This document shows positions 7,592-10,000 of a stretch of DNA of 10,000 nt, one piece after another. The notes beneath the pieces are model-generated. The model had not been told where the DNA came from. It ran no database searches and saw only the letters and a list, made by a program, of their open reading frames with translations. This stretch comes from Magnetospirillum sp. (GTDB lineage Bacteria; Pseudomonadota; Alphaproteobacteria; Rhodospirillales; Magnetospirillaceae): contig JAIWOG010000007.1 of assembly GCA_020217035.1 (NCBI GenBank), forward strand, positions 1 to 10,000, given 5' to 3'. How positions within the stretch are numbered: position 1 is the first letter of the stretch; each line of letters starts with the position of its first letter. The position numbers and the translations under genes are program-made.

Positions 7592-7643
7592 GGCGCTAAC
7601 ATACACCAGCTTTTTGGGAACACCATGCGTATCCGCAATTCAT

Positions 7644-8231
7644 CTAAAGTAACGCCAGATAGGCGGCGAGAGCCAGGCAAACGGCCCCCAGGATCAGGGC
7701 GTGACGGCGGGCGGCGGGCGAGGCCAAGGCGACGTGGGACCGCATCAGGGGCAGGGGCAGGGGCGGCGGCGGTCCCATTTCGATGGCCGGTTTCGCTTGC
7801 TGGGGCGGCCCCAGGCGGATGGCCGGGCCGTGGGAAGCGGGCGGCGCCAGCAGCAGCGGGTCGGCGGGCGGTGGCAATCTCGCCGGTGCCAGTGCCGGTG
7901 TCGGAGAAGGTGGCGAAGTCGGTGTCGGCGGTGGCGCGACGCATTCGGGCGTGGCGACGGACACGCATTCGGGCGCGGCGACGGCGTCCTTCTTCGGGCG
8001 CGGCGGCTTGCGCGGGCGCGGCGCGGCCTTGGCCGGGACAGGGAGGGCCCGCTTGTTCTGGATGGCGACGATCATCGCCTGGGCCTCGGCATTGGACACG
8101 CCGACCGGCCGCAGCCGGCGCAGCGCCGCCTTGTCCGCCAGCAACTGGACCAGTCTTTCGTCGCTCAGCGCCTCTAGGGAATAACGGAACTCGTCATCCA
8201 TGGCGCCGACGATTTCCTCGATTCGCAGCAC
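7644..8231 (-). CDS. Hypothetical proline-rich protein with a C-terminal membrane helix (tail-anchored)
   Basis: I do not recognise this protein. Starting at GTG 8231 it is 195 residues: a charged, probably helical N-terminal domain at about 1-60 (MDDEFRYSLEALSDERLVQL begins at residue 11); a long Pro/Ala-rich linker at about 63-163 with a basic patch (PRPRKPPRPKKD) and runs such as PPPTPTSPPSPTP; and one C-terminal hydrophobic helix at about 178-195 (ALILGAVCLALAAYLALL) ending at the stop. This layout suggests a tail-anchored inner-membrane protein with the N-terminal domain in the cytoplasm, the reverse of TonB, whose helix is N-terminal. The GTG start is chosen because AAGGAG lies exactly 7 nt upstream, inside bioA. 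ATG 8201 (165... shorter by ten codons) has no well-placed site. The gene overlaps the bioA end by 58 bp. Coding status is supported by the good ribosome site, the frame filling the gap between two real genes, and a sensible domain layout. Function is unknown. Confidence 0.75.
   Translation of the reverse strand: MLRIEEIVGAMDDEFRYSLEALSDERLVQLLADKAALRRLRPVGVSNAEAQAMIVAIQNKRALPVPAKAAPRPRKPPRPKKDAVAAPECVSVATPECVAPPPTPTSPPSPTPALAPARLPPPADPLLLAPPASHGPAIRLGPPQQAKPAIEMGPPPPLPLPLMRSHVALASPAARRHALILGAVCLALAAYLALL
7939..7986. repeat. Two tandem 24-bp copies inside the proline-rich gene
   Basis: Units 7939-7962 and 7963-7986 match at 21 of 24 positions. On the coding (minus) strand they give the eight-residue repeat AVAAPECV / SVATPECV, which places two Cys eight residues apart in the linker. 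It looks like a recent in-frame duplication in low-complexity coding DNA. Confidence 0.75.
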
Positions 8232-9535
8232 GGATCGTCTCCTTGCAGCCTGGAAACCTCGTCGATGATGATATCCCACGCCTTGTGCAATGCAACATCA
8301 TCCAGGCAATAAGGCGGCAAAACATAAAGCACGTCGCCCATGGGGCGCATCAGCAAACCGCGTTCGCGGAAGGCCAGTTTCAGACGGGCAGCGGTGCCGG
8401 GGGGCTGGCCCGCCAGGTCGAAGGCGGCGATGGTGCCCATCAGGCGCGGCTTGGCTACCGCCGGCAAGTGCGCCGCTTCGGCCAGCCTTTCGCCGTTCAC
8501 CGCCTCGATGACCTTGATACGGTTTTGGCACTCGGGGGACAGCAGCAAATCCAACGACGCCAGCCCGGCGGCGCAGCCCAAGGGGTTGGCGGTATAGGAA
8601 TGGCCGTGCAGGAAGGCCCGCGTCACTTCCTTGCCCAGGAACGCCTGATACAGGGCTTCGCTGGTCACCGTCATGGCCATGGGCAGGAAGCCGCCGGTCA
8701 GTCCCTTGGACAGGCAGACCATGTCGGGGTTGATCCCTGCCTTGACGCAGGCGAAGGTGGCGCCCAGGCGGCCGAAGCCGGTCATCACTTCGTCCAGGAT
8801 CAACAGCGTGCCGGCGGCTTTGGCCCGTGCCGCCACCGCTTGCAGGAATTCGGGGCGGCACATGCGCATGCCGGACGCGCCCTGCACCAAGGGCTCGATG
8901 ATGATGGCGGCCAGTTGCCCCTTGTTGCGGTCCAGAATGGCGTCGAGTGCGGCCAAAGCCTGGTCTTCGCGCAGGGTGATGCCGTCGTCGCCCATCCAGG
9001 TGGCGGGGAAGGGGGCGATTTCCACCGGGAACATGAAGTTTTCCCAGGCGCCGAAATAGCCCGAGGTGCGGCCCAAGGACATGGCGCCCACGGTGTCGCC
9101 GTGATAGCCGCCGTCGAAGCCCACATAGACCCGGCGGTCCTGGCCCATGTTGCCCCAATACTGGCGGGCCATCTTCATGGCCACTTCCACCGCCGTCGAG
9201 CCGTCGTCGGAATAGAACACCCTTTGCAAACCATCGGACAGTTCCCGGCACACCCGGGCGGCCAGACGGGCGGCGGGTTCGTGGGTGAACTCGGCGAAGA
9301 TGGCCTGTTCCAGGGTGGCGGCCTGTTCGGCCACGGCGCGGGCGATCACCGGGTTGGCGTGGCCGTGCAAATTGACCCACCACGACGAGACCATGTCCAG
9401 GTACGACTTGCCGTCGGCGGTCTCGATCACCGCGCCGTGGCCCCTGACCGCATGCAGCGGCGGCGCGGCGGTGGCCGCCTGGGTGAAGGGGTGCCAGACG
9501 TGCTTGGCGTCAAGATCCAGGATGTTTTCGGTCAT
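8174..9535 (-). CDS. bioA: Adenosylmethionine-8-amino-7-oxononanoate aminotransferase (DAPA synthase)
   Basis: A PLP-dependent class III aminotransferase that converts KAPA to DAPA using S-adenosylmethionine as amino donor, the step before BioD in cytoplasmic biotin synthesis. Motifs: the N-terminal HVWHPFTQ typical of BioA (12-19); SSWWVNLHGHANP (50-62), the substrate-site Trp pair; phosphate-binding YSDDGSTAVEVAMKMA (108-123); the GGYHGDTVG loop (142-150); LILDEVMTGFGR (245-256) with D248 contacting the pyridine ring; catalytic Lys K277 in LSKGLTGG; HGHSYTANPLGCAA (310-323); and the carboxylate-binding Arg R397 in LLMRPMGDVLYVLPPY. ATG 9535 overlaps the bioD stop as ATGA and has GAGGT 6 nt upstream. 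At 453 residues it exceeds E. coli BioA (429). The last ~20 residues after SRLQGDD are an unconserved-looking tail that overlaps the next gene. Identity is secure. Confidence 0.97.
   Translation of the reverse strand: MTENILDLDAKHVWHPFTQAATAAPPLHAVRGHGAVIETADGKSYLDMVSSWWVNLHGHANPVIARAVAEQAATLEQAIFAEFTHEPAARLAARVCRELSDGLQRVFYSDDGSTAVEVAMKMARQYWGNMGQDRRVYVGFDGGYHGDTVGAMSLGRTSGYFGAWENFMFPVEIAPFPATWMGDDGITLREDQALAALDAILDRNKGQLAAIIIEPLVQGASGMRMCRPEFLQAVAARAKAAGTLLILDEVMTGFGRLGATFACVKAGINPDMVCLSKGLTGGFLPMAMTVTSEALYQAFLGKEVTRAFLHGHSYTANPLGCAAGLASLDLLLSPECQNRIKVIEAVNGERLAEAAHLPAVAKPRLMGTIAAFDLAGQPPGTAARLKLAFRERGLLMRPMGDVLYVLPPYCLDDVALHKAWDIIIDEVSRLQGDDPCCESRKSSAPWMTSSVIP
8239..8244 (-). promoter_or_regulatory. 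Ribosome binding site AAGGAG inside bioA, setting the start of the proline-rich gene
   Basis: AAGGAG on the minus strand, 7 nt before GTG 8231, is one of the strongest Shine-Dalgarno matches in the window although it lies within bioA codons. It favours GTG 8231 over ATG 8201 or the distant GTG 8279 and suggests that translation is coupled to bioA. Confidence 0.7.
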
Positions 9536-10000
9536 GCGCGGACCTCGGGGCAGGAAAAGGCGGGTGGGGGCAGGGTGTCCAGGCGGACCGGCTGGGGCAA
9601 GGGCGGGATTTCCGCCAGCACGCGGGTGTCGCCGAATTGTTCGATGGCGGCGCGGTTGCCCGGGTTGGGCGGACCGTTCATCACCACCCCCAGGATCGGA
9701 ATATGGCGGCGGTTCAAGGCTTCCAGGGTCAGCAGCGTGTGGTTGATGGTGCCCAGGCCCGACCGCGCCACCACCACCACCGGCAACCCCAGATGTTCAA
9801 CCCAATCCACCGTCAACGCCCGGTCGTTCAGCGGCACCAGGATGCCGCCGGCCCCTTCCACCACCAAGGGGCCTTCGGTCGTGGGCAGCTTCAACCCGTC
9901 CAGGGTGATGCTGGCGTTTTCCAGTCGGGCGGCGGCATGGGGCGACAACGGCGCCTGGAAGACATAGGCAGGCGGGTGGACGCGGGCGGCGGGCGCCAGG
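9532..10000 (-). CDS. bioD: Dethiobiotin synthetase, C-terminal part (5' end beyond the window)
   Basis: An ATP- and CO2-dependent ligase that closes the ureido ring of DAPA to give dethiobiotin, directly after the BioA step. About 155 codons are visible, out of a usual 210-230. The N-terminal P-loop lies off the right edge. Seen: the DAPA-binding PLSPHAAARLE motif near the start of the fragment, the VVEGAGGILVPLND motif (E48-G52 of the fragment; E. coli LVEGAGG), VVVVARSGLGTINHTLLTLEAL, and the base-binding VVMNGPPNPGNRAAIEQ followed by VLAEIPPLP. The open frame continues to base 10000 with no stop, and the N-terminal TTG visible at 9948 is simply an internal codon. It overlaps bioA by four bases (ATGA), so the two are co-transcribed and probably co-translated. 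bioB and bioF may lie further upstream, outside the window. Confidence 0.95.
   Translation of the reverse strand, partial: LAPAARVHPPAYVFQAPLSPHAAARLENASITLDGLKLPTTEGPLVVEGAGGILVPLNDRALTVDWVEHLGLPVVVVARSGLGTINHTLLTLEALNRRHIPILGVVMNGPPNPGNRAAIEQFGDTRVLAEIPPLPQPVRLDTLPPPAFSCPEVRA

Noticed and set aside
7588..7968. Minus-strand 126-codon frame running across the end of the proline-rich gene
   Set aside because: It overlaps the better-supported 195-residue frame in another phase and has an Arg/Pro/Ala composition typical of a GC-rich alternative frame.
8298..9383. Minus-strand 361-codon frame inside bioA
   Set aside because: It is a frame-shifted reading of bioA, rich in Arg, Gly and Pro. All aminotransferase motifs are in the annotated frame.
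6713..9967. Plus-strand open frame of 1084 codons spanning the adaptor, unknown gene, bioA and bioD
   Set aside because: It crosses four minus-strand genes, three with clear family motifs, and shows only low-complexity His/Gln/Gly-rich sequence. It is an artefact of high third-position GC.

Overview
The window is GC-rich (well over 60% G+C by eye). It is packed with eight or nine genes, all read from the minus strand, with almost no non-coding DNA. Gene content, codon bias toward G/C third positions, four-base ATGA overlaps and the protein sequences suggest a free-living alphaproteobacterium. A Magnetospirillum/Rhodospirillaceae-type genome is my best guess, but that is an inference from general resemblance. 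I see no mobile element, CRISPR array, tRNA or rRNA.

Reading in the direction of transcription (right to left), the layout is as follows. (1) The end of a biotin operon: the 3' part of bioD (dethiobiotin synthetase, cut by the window edge) overlaps bioA (DAPA aminotransferase) by four bases. (2) A small gene of unknown function starts inside the end of bioA. It encodes a proline-rich protein with one C-terminal membrane helix. (3) A three-gene ABC exporter follows in the order adaptor, permease, ATPase, the order of DevBCA-type and MacAB-like tripartite exporters. The permease and ATPase genes overlap as ATGA. (4) A 107-bp intergenic region (4541-4647) is the only real non-coding gap and carries two perfect palindromes. 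(5) A TetR-family regulator leads an RND efflux operon: regulator, periplasmic adaptor, then an HAE1-type inner-membrane pump whose last ~70 codons lie beyond the left edge.

Functionally the window holds biotin biosynthesis plus two envelope export machines. Both exporters need an outer-membrane TolC-type channel, and none is encoded here. The RND operon is probably autoregulated by its own TetR protein through the 14-bp palindrome just upstream of the regulator gene. The biotin genes, the unknown gene and the ABC exporter are close enough to be one transcript, but nothing in the sequence shows that the exporter handles biotin.

Most of this is ordinary. The points most worth a second look are the unrecognised proline-rich tail-anchored protein between bioA and the exporter, the missing serine in the TolC-docking motif of the ABC adaptor, and the two palindromes at 4560-4573 and 4632-4646. 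I did not find a convincing undescribed system.
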